A model generated the notes under the pieces. The model had not been told where the DNA came from. It worked only from the letters and a program-made list of their open reading frames with translations, and searched no databases. From Urbifossiella limnaea (GTDB lineage Bacteria > Planctomycetota > Planctomycetia > Gemmatales > Gemmataceae), in the NCBI RefSeq assembly GCF_007747215.1, contig NZ_CP036273.1:806001-870000 (forward strand): 64,000 nucleotides of DNA, written 5' to 3'. A program made the position numbers and the translations under genes. Positions 1 through 6,654 of this stretch are shown piece by piece. Position 1 is the first letter of the stretch. The number at the start of each line of letters is the position of its first letter.

Positions 1-2
1 AT

Positions 3-851
3 CTGCTGGAGCCGACGGCCCCGCCCGGAGCTCACGCCGAACTGCTGGCGGTCGCCCGCGGCGCCTTCAGCCGCGAGCAACTCACGCGGCCGCGCCTCGT
101 CTTCACGGCGATCGGCCTGGCGCTGTTCGCGTACAACGCCGTCACCAACTTCTTCCCCGACACCTTCTACCACCGGTCCCCGAAGTGGGACTCGGTGCGG
201 TTCCCGGTGAGCTACGCCGCGGCCCGGCTGTGGGTGCTGTTCGTGTGGGGCTACGCGGTGCCCGTGTGGGCGACGGAGGTGTGGGCGCAGTTGTCGGCGC
301 TGGTGCGGATCACGCGGACGATGAGCGGGCGCGGCTGGCTCCGCATTGCGCCGTACGCGGCGGACGGCTTCGGCGGCCTGGCCCGGCTGAAGTCGGCGTC
401 GGCGTGGGTCAGCTCGCTGGTGCTGGTGGCGGGCCTGTTCTTCCTGGCGCCGATGCTGCGGCTGGTGATCTGGCACCGGCCGCTGCACCTGGGGAACTAC
501 GTCGGCCTGGGCCTGTACGCGCTGTGCGCCGCGGCGAGCGCGGTCGGGCCGGTGTACCTGCTGCACCGCGCCCTGGCCCGGAAGAAGGTGCAGATGCTCG
601 GCCTGCTGGCGGTGGCGTTCGACCGGATCAACGGCCGGGCGGCGCCGCTGGTGGAGCGGGGCGGAGTGGCGGAGCTGGCGGACGCGGAGCTCGGCCGGGC
701 GCTCGACACGGCGGACCGGCTGCGGGCGCAGTGGGCGTCGCTGCCGGTGTGGCCGCTGGGCGTGGGGTTCTTCCTGAAGGCGCTGGCGACGGTGGCCCCG
801 CCGCTGGTGGCCTTCCTGTGGCAGCAGTACGCCGCCCGGCTGGTGCCGTGA
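3..851 (+). CDS. Membrane protein of unknown function, 5' end missing
   Basis: The reading frame is open from base 3 and ends at a TGA at 849-851, so the gene begins before the window and 282 codons are visible. The protein has several hydrophobic stretches. They include one near the visible start (FTAIGLALFAYNAV), one around WVLFVWGYAVPVW, a pair around VSSLVLVAGLFFLAPML and YVGLGLYALCAAASAVGPVYLL, and a last one near VGFFLKALATVAPPLVAFLW. The segment between the last two is polar and likely helical (AFDRINGRAAPLVERGGVAELADAELGRALDTADRLRAQW). This suggests an integral inner-membrane protein with four or five visible segments and a cytoplasmic helical loop. No family motif is recognised, so no function is assigned. 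GC-rich third positions match the neighbours. The next gene on the strand is 268 bp away and probably separate. Confidence 0.75.
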   Translation: MLEPTAPPGAHAELLAVARGAFSREQLTRPRLVFTAIGLALFAYNAVTNFFPDTFYHRSPKWDSVRFPVSYAAARLWVLFVWGYAVPVWATEVWAQLSALVRITRTMSGRGWLRIAPYAADGFGGLARLKSASAWVSSLVLVAGLFFLAPMLRLVIWHRPLHLGNYVGLGLYALCAAASAVGPVYLLHRALARKKVQMLGLLAVAFDRINGRAAPLVERGGVAELADAELGRALDTADRLRAQWASLPVWPLGVGFFLKALATVAPPLVAFLWQQYAARLVP

Positions 852-1119
852 CGGAGGCACGCCATTCGACGGTTTCGGCGGCGTTCGTGGTCCCGGCAGG
901 GGAAACCCATTCAAAGCCTCCCGGTATGAGCGGCCATGCCTCCGACCCCCGCCGACCTCCACCACCGCCCGCGGGGTGTGACGGCGCCCGTGCGCACGGC
1001 ACATCCGCCCCGCTCGACGCCCCCGCCGGGCGGCGGGCGGGGCTTCGCGGGAAGATTTCCTGAATCTTGGCCGGCCCGACACTAGTATGGCGTGAACGTT
1101 CCGGGCCGGAGACAAGTCC
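852..1119. other. Intergenic region before the WD40-like gene
   Basis: These 268 bp hold no convincing gene. A TAGTAT hexamer at 1083-1088 could be a -10 box, with a transcript starting about 25 bases before the ATG at 1120, but no good -35 box lies at the right distance. A purine-rich GGGCCGGAGA just before the ATG may serve as a ribosome binding site. Confidence 0.35.
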
Positions 1120-2040
1120 ATGCGGGTGCTGCGGACGGGAGCCGGCTGGGTGCTCGGGCTGCAGTTCAGCCCCGACGCCCGCGCACTCGCCGCCTACGTC
1201 CGCGGGCAGGGCGTGTTCCTCTGGAACCTCGACGCCGCCGGCCCGCCCGTGTGCATCAGCCCGCGCGCGTCCGACCGGGCCGAGGGCGTCTACTTCACCC
1301 CGGACGGCCGCGGCGTCGGCTGGCTCGACTACGACGGCTGGAACGTCTACGACCGCGACGCCCGCCGCCTGTCCCGGGTGCGACTGTCCGGCCCCGGCCA
1401 GATCTTCCGCCTCCTACCCGGCCCCGCCGGCGACCGCGTCTACACGCAACACACCTTCCCGCAGCACGCCCTCGTCGGCTGGCGCGCCACCCCCGCCGGC
1501 TGGGAGCGCGACTGGGAGGTCACCACCCGCCACCTGAACGTCGAGCAGCTCACCGTCTCGCCGGCCGGCGACCAGCTCGCCGTCCTCACCCGCCCCACGA
1601 CCGGCCCCAAGTGGGTGGACAAGCACTTCGTTCTGGAGCTACGGTCGGCCGCGAGCGGGCGGGTGCTCTCCAGCGCCCCGTACCCGTGGAAGGTGACCGG
1701 CCCGCTGGTCGTGGCACCGGACGGGCGGCACGTCGTCGGCCTCCACGGCATGACGGTCGTGGTGTGGGCGGCCGGCGACCGCGGCGACCCCGCGCTGGTC
1801 CGCGACGCCTCCCGCAATCCGTTTTATGCCGGCGCCTTCGACCCGCTCAGCCGCCACCTGTTCGCTGCCCGCTCCGACGGCACCGTCCACGTGTTTGACG
1901 CCGCCGGGTGGGGCTGTCGCGTCCGCTTCGACTGGGGCGTCGGCCCGCTGCGGACGGTGGCCGTGTCGCCCGACGGCACGCTCGCCGCCGCCGGCAACGA
2001 GCGCGGCGAACTCGTCGTCTGGGACGTCGACCTGGACTGA
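1120..2040 (+). CDS. WD40-like beta-propeller protein
   Basis: This 306-residue protein is built from degenerate WD40-type repeats. The strongest signs are repeated strings such as GLQFSPDARALAAY, VYFTPDGRGVGWLDYDGWNVYD, LTVSPAGDQLAVLT, PLVVAPDGRHVVGLHGMTVVVW and VAVSPDGTLAAAGNERGELVVWDVD, which follow the usual pattern of an SPDG turn followed by a short strand ending in VW or VYD. There is no signal peptide or membrane segment, so it is probably cytoplasmic. WD40 proteins are scaffolds for protein contacts, and nothing here indicates a partner or an enzyme activity. The ATG at 1120 is chosen because it follows a purine-rich stretch and immediately precedes the first repeat. It seems to be monocistronic, since a hairpin follows the stop and the next gene has its own promoter candidate. 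Confidence 0.75.
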   Translation: MRVLRTGAGWVLGLQFSPDARALAAYVRGQGVFLWNLDAAGPPVCISPRASDRAEGVYFTPDGRGVGWLDYDGWNVYDRDARRLSRVRLSGPGQIFRLLPGPAGDRVYTQHTFPQHALVGWRATPAGWERDWEVTTRHLNVEQLTVSPAGDQLAVLTRPTTGPKWVDKHFVLELRSAASGRVLSSAPYPWKVTGPLVVAPDGRHVVGLHGMTVVVWAAGDRGDPALVRDASRNPFYAGAFDPLSRHLFAARSDGTVHVFDAAGWGCRVRFDWGVGPLRTVAVSPDGTLAAAGNERGELVVWDVDLD

Positions 2041-2046
2041 CGAAAT

Positions 2047-2085
2047 GATTCTGCCGCAGGGCCCCCGCCGGGTCGCGGCAGAATC
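2047..2085 (+). terminator. Hairpin after the WD40-like gene
   Basis: An 11-bp perfect inverted repeat (GATTCTGCCGC at 2047-2057 and its complement at 2075-2085) with a 17-base loop starts seven bases after the stop codon. It lacks a clear T-tract, so it is either a weak intrinsic terminator or a transcript-stabilising hairpin. Confidence 0.5.
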
Positions 2086-2285
2086 GTCTGTCGCTGATGC
2101 GTCGCGTCAATTCCTGTTCCGGTGACACTTTACGGCGACGTTTCGCCCCCGCCTTTCGCCCACGCCGTCACCCCGCTCGCCACCTCGCCCGTACCGGCGA
2201 TCGAGCCCGCGAACGTCCCCGTCATGTGGCCAGATCGCGCGCAACGCCCGGAGCGCGCGGGTGAAGCCCGCCGCGGGGGACGGTC

Positions 2286-2314
2286 TTGCCCGCCCCCCGC
2301 GCCGCGGGTATACC
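2286..2314 (+). promoter_or_regulatory. Candidate sigma-70 promoter for the ABC exporter pair
   Basis: TTGCCC at 2286-2291 and TATACC at 2309-2314 are separated by 17 bases, the ideal spacing for a housekeeping promoter. Transcription would begin near 2321, about 23 bases before the ATG at 2344, leaving room for the GGAG at 2335-2338. The boxes each match consensus at four or five positions. This is a pattern match only. Confidence 0.5.
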
Positions 2315-2343
2315 CCCGCCCCCGATCCTTCCCCGGAGCCCGC

Positions 2344-3273
2344 ATGACCGCGGCCCTGCGCCTCCAGGCCGTCCGCGCCCGCTACGGCGACCGCGTTGCC
2401 GTCGCCGGCCTGACGCTGGACGTGGCGGCGGGTGAAGTCGTGGCCCTCATCGGCCCCAACGGCTCCGGCAAGAGCACGACACTCGCCCTCGCCGCCGGCG
2501 TGATGACCCCCGCGAGCGGCACCGTCACCGCGTGCGGCATCGACCGCGCCGCCGACCCGCACGGCTACGCCGCGAAGGTCGGGCTGGTGCCGCAGGACGG
2601 CGCCACCTACGACGAACTGACCGCGGCGCAGAACCTCGCCTTCTTCGGCCGCCTGTACGGCCTCGGCGGCCGCGAGCTGCGCCGCCGCGTCGCCCGCGGC
2701 CTGTCGCGCGTCGGCCTGTCGGAGCGTGCCCACGACCGCGTCGGCACGCTGTCCGGCGGCCTGCGGCAGCGCGTCAACCTCGCCGCCGCGCTGCTCCACG
2801 ACCCGCCGATCCTGTTGCTCGACGAGCCGACCGCGGCCCTCGACCCCGCCAGCCGCGACGCCTTCCTCGCCGGCCTGACGCGCCTCCGCGACGACGGCCA
2901 CGCCATCCTGTTCACCACGCACCACACCGACGAGACCGAACTGGCCGCCGACCGCGTCGCGGTGCTGGGCGCCGGCCGGCTGGTGGCGTGCGGCCGGCCC
3001 GGCGACGTGCTGCGGCCGCGCGGCCGCGAGGTGCTGTACGCCCGCCTACGGATGCCGGTGCCGCGCTTCCTGGAGAAGGGCCTCCGCCGCGAGCTGGCCC
3101 CCCTCGCCGAACTGGAGGTGACCGGCAACCGCCTGCGGCTGTCGGCCGACACCCCCGAGAACCTCGGCCGGGCGCTGGCCCGCGTGCTGGCCGAAGGCCT
3201 GGACCTGGACGGCTACCGCAGCCCGGGGGGGGCGGGGGCCCGGGCCGCGAGCAGCGAGAAGGTGGTGCGGTGA
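2344..3273 (+). CDS. ABC transporter ATP-binding protein
   Basis: This 309-residue protein is a complete ABC ATPase of the CcmA/drug-exporter type. Walker A is GPNGSGKST at residues 37-45, the Q-loop is VPQDG near 82, the signature is LSGGLRQR from 136, Walker B is ILLLDEP from 156, and the switch histidine is at 193 in FTTHHTDE. After the nucleotide-binding domain comes a C-terminal extension of about 90 residues, as in ABC-2 exporters. The frame is open further upstream, but the ATG at 2344 follows a GGAG site and a good promoter, and the domain begins directly after it. It would energise the permease encoded immediately downstream, whose GTG start overlaps this stop codon by four bases, so the two are surely co-translated. 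The substrate cannot be read from sequence. Confidence 0.9.
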   Translation: MTAALRLQAVRARYGDRVAVAGLTLDVAAGEVVALIGPNGSGKSTTLALAAGVMTPASGTVTACGIDRAADPHGYAAKVGLVPQDGATYDELTAAQNLAFFGRLYGLGGRELRRRVARGLSRVGLSERAHDRVGTLSGGLRQRVNLAAALLHDPPILLLDEPTAALDPASRDAFLAGLTRLRDDGHAILFTTHHTDETELAADRVAVLGAGRLVACGRPGDVLRPRGREVLYARLRMPVPRFLEKGLRRELAPLAELEVTGNRLRLSADTPENLGRALARVLAEGLDLDGYRSPGGAGARAASSEKVVR

Positions 3274-4424
3274 GCGCGAAGCACATCCTCGCCGTGGCCG
3301 GGAAAGACTGGCGCCTGTTCTGGGCCGACCGGCGGGCCGCCGCGCTCGCGTTCGTCGTTCCCGTCGTCCTCGCGTCCGCGTTCGGCCTCGTCTTCGCGCG
3401 CCCCACCGCCGACCGCGGCGCCCCCCAACTCCCCGTCGCCGTCGTGGTCGAGGACCACAGCGCGTTCGCGCGTGCGGTCGCCGACGAGCTGCTGGCGTCG
3501 CCACGATTCGCCGCCGTGGAGATGACCCGCGCCGCCGCCGAGGCCGCGGTCGCCGACCGCCGGCCCGGCGTGGCGATCGTGCTGCCGTCCGGCTTCGAGC
3601 GTGCCGCGGCGTGGGCCGGGGAGCGGCCGGTGGTCGAACTGCTGCACCACCCCACGACCGCGGCCGAGCGCCAGTGGGCCGAGGGCGTGCTGACGGAAAC
3701 CGTGATGCGGAAGCTGGCCCGCGACCGCTTCGGCGACACGGCCGCGCTGGCGCCGCCGTTCCGCGCCGAAGCCACGAGCGTGGCCGGGGCGGCCGGCGGG
3801 TTCGACTCGTACACCCACAGCTTCTGCGGGATGACGCTGCAATACCTGCTGTTCTGGGGCATGGAGAGCGGCCTGCTGTTCCTGCGCGAGCGGCGCCGCG
3901 GGGCGTGGGTCCGCGTCCGCGCCGCGCCGGTGTCGCTGGCCGCGGTGCTCGCCGGCAAGGCGCTCGCCACCGCGGGGATCGCGCTGCTGATGATCGGCGT
4001 CACGTTCGGCGTCGGCCGGGTGGCGTTCGGCGTGACGGCGGCGGGGTCGTGGCTCGGGTTCGCGCTGTTGGCGCTGGCCGGGTGCGGGCTCGCCGCGGCG
4101 ACGGGCCTGTTGGTCGCGGCCGTCGGCGGCACGGAAGCGCGGGCGCGGAGCGTGAGCATCCTGGTGATCCTCGGCGTGAGCATGCTGGGCGGCCTGTGGG
4201 TGCCGGCGTTCCTGCTGCCGGAGTGGGTGCGCGACGCCGCCCTGGCGCTGCCGACGACGTGGGCGATGCGCGGCCTCGACCGCGTGACGTGGCAGGGCCG
4301 CGGGCTGGCCGAGGCGCTGCCGTACGTGGCCGCCGTGACCGCGTTCGCGTCGGCGTTCCTGGCGCTGGCGGCGTGGCGCCTGACCGCCGACGAGCGCCGC
4401 CGCGCCGCCGGGCTCGGGGCTTGA
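3270..4424 (+). CDS. ABC-2 type transporter permease
   Basis: This 384-residue protein has the ABC-2 permease plan. One membrane helix lies near the N terminus (AALAFVVPVVLASAFGLVFA). A periplasmic domain of about 150 residues follows, and then come five or so helices packed in the C-terminal half, including LAGKALATAGIALLMIGVTFGVG, GFALLALAGCGLAAATGLLVAAVGG, VSILVILGVSMLGGLWVPAFLLP and ALPYVAAVTAFASAFLALAAW. The periplasmic domain resembles the ABC2_membrane_3 class used in drug, lipid or Na+ exporters. The start is a GTG at 3270 that overlaps the stop of the ATPase gene in a GTGA junction, and the first residues SAKHILAVAGKDWRLFWADRR are the typical cytoplasmic lead-in. It forms a transporter with the upstream ATPase, probably as a dimer of each. 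The exported substrate is unknown. Confidence 0.88.
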   Translation: MSAKHILAVAGKDWRLFWADRRAAALAFVVPVVLASAFGLVFARPTADRGAPQLPVAVVVEDHSAFARAVADELLASPRFAAVEMTRAAAEAAVADRRPGVAIVLPSGFERAAAWAGERPVVELLHHPTTAAERQWAEGVLTETVMRKLARDRFGDTAALAPPFRAEATSVAGAAGGFDSYTHSFCGMTLQYLLFWGMESGLLFLRERRRGAWVRVRAAPVSLAAVLAGKALATAGIALLMIGVTFGVGRVAFGVTAAGSWLGFALLALAGCGLAAATGLLVAAVGGTEARARSVSILVILGVSMLGGLWVPAFLLPEWVRDAALALPTTWAMRGLDRVTWQGRGLAEALPYVAAVTAFASAFLALAAWRLTADERRRAAGLGA

Positions 4425-4428
4425 TCCA

Positions 4429-4478
4429 TTGCCGCTTGCGGCGTAGCGGCGCACGCGCCGCTACGCCGCAAGCGGCAA
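4429..4478. repeat. Perfect 24-bp inverted repeat
   Basis: Arms at 4429-4452 and 4455-4478 are exact reverse complements, separated by only two bases. The motif GCCGCTTGCGGCGTAGCGGC is itself made of short GC-rich echoes. It begins five bases after the permease stop codon and could act as a transcription terminator, but its length and perfection are more like a REP-type palindromic element. Confidence 0.8.
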
Positions 4479-4512
4479 ATACGCAGAACCCACTCACATC
4501 AAGGAACCATCC

Positions 4513-5106
4513 ATGACGCGCACGACCGGTCTCACCGCCGCCGCACTAGTCGTTCTCGCCGGCGTCGGCGTCGCGCAGCCGCCGGCAGCGCTGCCCGACC
4601 TGGCGCTCGAGGACCAGTTCGACCGCAAGGCCGACCCCGCCGCGTACCGCGGGTCGGTCGTGATCCTCGTCTACGGCGACCGCCGCGGCACCGACGCCTG
4701 CAAGGCGCTCGGCGAGCAACTGCATGTGTGCTGGCACCCGACCGCGAAGGGGCAGCCGGCGGCGAAGGCGAAGGCGGCGCCGGTGGTCGGCCTGGACGGC
4801 CTCGCACCCGGGAAGGCGGCGCCCGACGTGAAGGTGATCCCCGTGGCGTGTTGCGGCAAGGTGCCCGGCCCGATCCGCGGCGTCATCCGCACGCAGATCG
4901 CCCGCGGCGCCCCCGATGTGCCGGTGTGGCTCGACTTCACCGACGCCATGAAGACGCACTTCGGCCTGACCGCCGGCGAGCCGAACCTCGTCGTCATCGA
5001 CGCCGCCGGCCGCCCGCGCGGCAAGGTGAACGGCGCCCCCGACCAGGCCACCCTCGACGGCGTGATGCGGACCGTTCAGCAGCTCCGCGCCGAGGCCGTG
5101 AAGTGA
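4513..5106 (+). CDS. Secreted thioredoxin-fold protein without CxxC
   Basis: This 197-residue protein starts with a signal peptide (TTGLTAAALVVLAGVGVAQPPAA) and continues with a redoxin-like domain. The strand YRGSVVILVYGDRRG near residue 45 corresponds to the strand that precedes the active site in thioredoxin-like proteins, and GEPNLVVIDAAGRPRGKVNG near 155 matches the typical late strand and turn. The usual CxxC pair is missing at the expected place. Cysteines occur instead as a single one in TDACKAL, another in HVCWHP and a CC pair in PVACCGKV, so ordinary disulfide exchange is doubtful. It may be a structural member of the redoxin superfamily or a metal-related protein. The gene sits alone between two inverted-repeat elements and is probably its own unit. 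Start chosen at the ATG preceding the signal peptide. Confidence 0.65.
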   Translation: MTRTTGLTAAALVVLAGVGVAQPPAALPDLALEDQFDRKADPAAYRGSVVILVYGDRRGTDACKALGEQLHVCWHPTAKGQPAAKAKAAPVVGLDGLAPGKAAPDVKVIPVACCGKVPGPIRGVIRTQIARGAPDVPVWLDFTDAMKTHFGLTAGEPNLVVIDAAGRPRGKVNGAPDQATLDGVMRTVQQLRAEAVK

Positions 5107-5116
5107 AGAACGGAGA

Positions 5117-5235
5117 TTAGCCACAGAGTCACAGAGAGCACAGAGGGAAGACAGAAGGCCGAGGCCGAGCAGGATTTGAATTCAAATTCTGTCTTTCCTC
5201 CGCTCTCTGTCTTCTCTCTGTGACTCTGTGGTTAA
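5117..5235. repeat. Composite inverted-repeat element with CACAGAG motif
   Basis: The outer arms at 5117-5138 and 5214-5235 match over 22 bases with one G-T type mismatch (TTAGCCACAGAGTCACAGAG against its complement). An inner pair, GAAGACAGAA against TTCTGTCTTT, and a central TTTGAATTCAAA palindrome at 5175-5186 extend the fold. The segment is far more AT-rich than its surroundings. It fills the gap between two genes and may be read as a long hairpin in RNA. From general knowledge, CACAGAG-type intergenic palindromes are common in planctomycete and related genomes. Confidence 0.75.
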
Positions 5236-5263
5236 TCCTGCTTCGGCTCCTTATCCTTTCCCC

Positions 5264-5743
5264 ATGGCCGCCGCGTCCGACTGCCCGTTCTGCGCCAAGC
5301 TCGCCGCCCCCGACGGGTGGCCGGCCGCGGACGTGGTGTGGCGCTTCCCGAACTCCGTCGCCGTGCTCGGCCCGTGGCAGAGCTACCCCGGCTACTGCGT
5401 CCTCGTGAGCCGCGACCACGCTTCGGAACTCAGCCAGCTCGGCCCGCGCCGCGCCGCCTTCCTCGACGAGATGGCGACGCTCGCGGAGGCGATCGAGTCG
5501 TGCTTCCGCCCGCACAAGCTGAACTACGAGCTGCTCGGCAACCAGGTGCCGCACCTGCACTGGCACCTGTTCCCGCGCACCGCCGACGACCCCGACCGGC
5601 TGCGGGCCGTGTGGTTCGCGCTGGACGCCGCCGACCGCGACCCCGCGGCGAAGGCCCGGCTCGAAGTCGGCCCCGTCCCCCGTTCCGAGGCCGTCGCCCG
5701 GCTACAGAACCACCTCCGCGCCCGGAACACAGCGTCGGCATGA
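5264..5743 (+). CDS. HIT family protein
   Basis: This 159-residue protein belongs to the histidine triad superfamily of nucleotide hydrolases and transferases. The triad is seen as HLHWHLFPR at residues 97-105, with His at 97, 99 and 101, and the central His of the family is expected to form the nucleotidyl intermediate. The start contains CPFC at residues 7-10, a possible zinc pair with later residues, as in HIT proteins of the Fhit/HINT type. The mid-protein strands VAVLGPWQSYPGYCVLVSRDHASELSQL are typical of the fold. The ATG at 5264 is used because the CPFC start follows it directly; a longer in-frame start would enter the upstream repeat. It overlaps hemC by four bases (ATGA at 5740-5743), so it is the first gene of a three-gene operon with hemC and an ABC ATPase. 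Substrate is not defined. Confidence 0.88.
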   Translation: MAAASDCPFCAKLAAPDGWPAADVVWRFPNSVAVLGPWQSYPGYCVLVSRDHASELSQLGPRRAAFLDEMATLAEAIESCFRPHKLNYELLGNQVPHLHWHLFPRTADDPDRLRAVWFALDAADRDPAAKARLEVGPVPRSEAVARLQNHLRARNTASA

Positions 5744-6654
5744 ACGACACCCCGCTTCGACTCGGCACCCGCGGCAGCCCGCTCGCCCTGTGGCAGGCGC
5801 ACTTCATCGCCGACCGCCTCCGCCCCGTCGCCGCGCCGCGGCCGGTCGAGCTGGTGCTCATCGAGACGCACGGCGACCGCGACCGCGCCACGCCGCTGGC
5901 CGCGATGGGCGGGTTCGGCGTGTTCACGAAGGCCATCCAGACGGCCCTCCGCGACAACCGCGCCGACGCCGCCGTCCACAGCCTGAAGGACCTACCCACG
6001 ATCCCCGAGCCCGGCCTGGAACTCGTCGCGGTGCCGCCGCGCGGGCCGACCGGCGACGCCTTCGTGTCGCTGAAGCACCGCCGCTTCGACGCGCTTCCAC
6101 AGGGCGGCGTCGTTGGCACGAGCAGCCTGCGGCGCCGGGCGATGCTGGCGAACCGGCGGCCCGACCTGACGCTGATCGACCTGCGCGGCAACGTCGAGAC
6201 GCGGCTGCGGAAGCTGGAGGAGAACGACCTCGACGCCATCATCCTGGCCGAGGCCGGGCTGGTGCGGCTCGGCCTGGCCGACCGCATCACCGAGGTGCTG
6301 GACGCGACGTGGATGCTGCCGGCCGTGGGGCAGGGCGCCATCGGCCTGGAGTGCCGCAGCGACGACGCCGACACCATCGACGCCGTGCTGGCGCTGACCG
6401 ACGCAGACACGTTCGCGCGGGTGACGGCCGAGCGCGCGATGCTCGCGGCGCTAGGCGGCGGCTGCCTCGTGCCGATCGGCACCACGTCGAAGATCGACGG
6501 CGGGACGCTCACGATCCGCGGCATGGTGCTGTCGCCGGACGGGCGGCGGAAGGTGTCAGCGACGCACGTCGGCCCGGCCGACGCGCCGCTGGCGACGGGC
6601 CAAGAGCTGGCCGCGATGCTGCTCGCCGAGGGCGCCGCGGAGCTGCTGGCGTGA
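5740..6654 (+). CDS. hemC: Porphobilinogen deaminase (hydroxymethylbilane synthase)
   Basis: This 304-residue enzyme joins four porphobilinogen molecules into hydroxymethylbilane in heme and tetrapyrrole synthesis. Clear family features are LGTRGSPLALWQA at residues 8-20, the HSLKDLPT motif at 80-87 with the catalytic Asp 84, and the arginine-rich GTSSLRRRAML and LRGNVETRL segments that bind substrate carboxylates. A conserved Cys 242 in LGGGCLVPIG carries the dipyrromethane cofactor. The size is normal for the family. The ATG at 5740 overlaps the HIT gene stop by four bases, and the following ABC gene starts with a GTG overlapping the hemC stop, so all three should be co-translated. Heme would also serve the cytochrome-like protein encoded further along, but no direct link is visible. 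Identification is confident from the motifs. Confidence 0.97.
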   Translation: MNDTPLRLGTRGSPLALWQAHFIADRLRPVAAPRPVELVLIETHGDRDRATPLAAMGGFGVFTKAIQTALRDNRADAAVHSLKDLPTIPEPGLELVAVPPRGPTGDAFVSLKHRRFDALPQGGVVGTSSLRRRAMLANRRPDLTLIDLRGNVETRLRKLEENDLDAIILAEAGLVRLGLADRITEVLDATWMLPAVGQGAIGLECRSDDADTIDAVLALTDADTFARVTAERAMLAALGGGCLVPIGTTSKIDGGTLTIRGMVLSPDGRRKVSATHVGPADAPLATGQELAAMLLAEGAAELLA

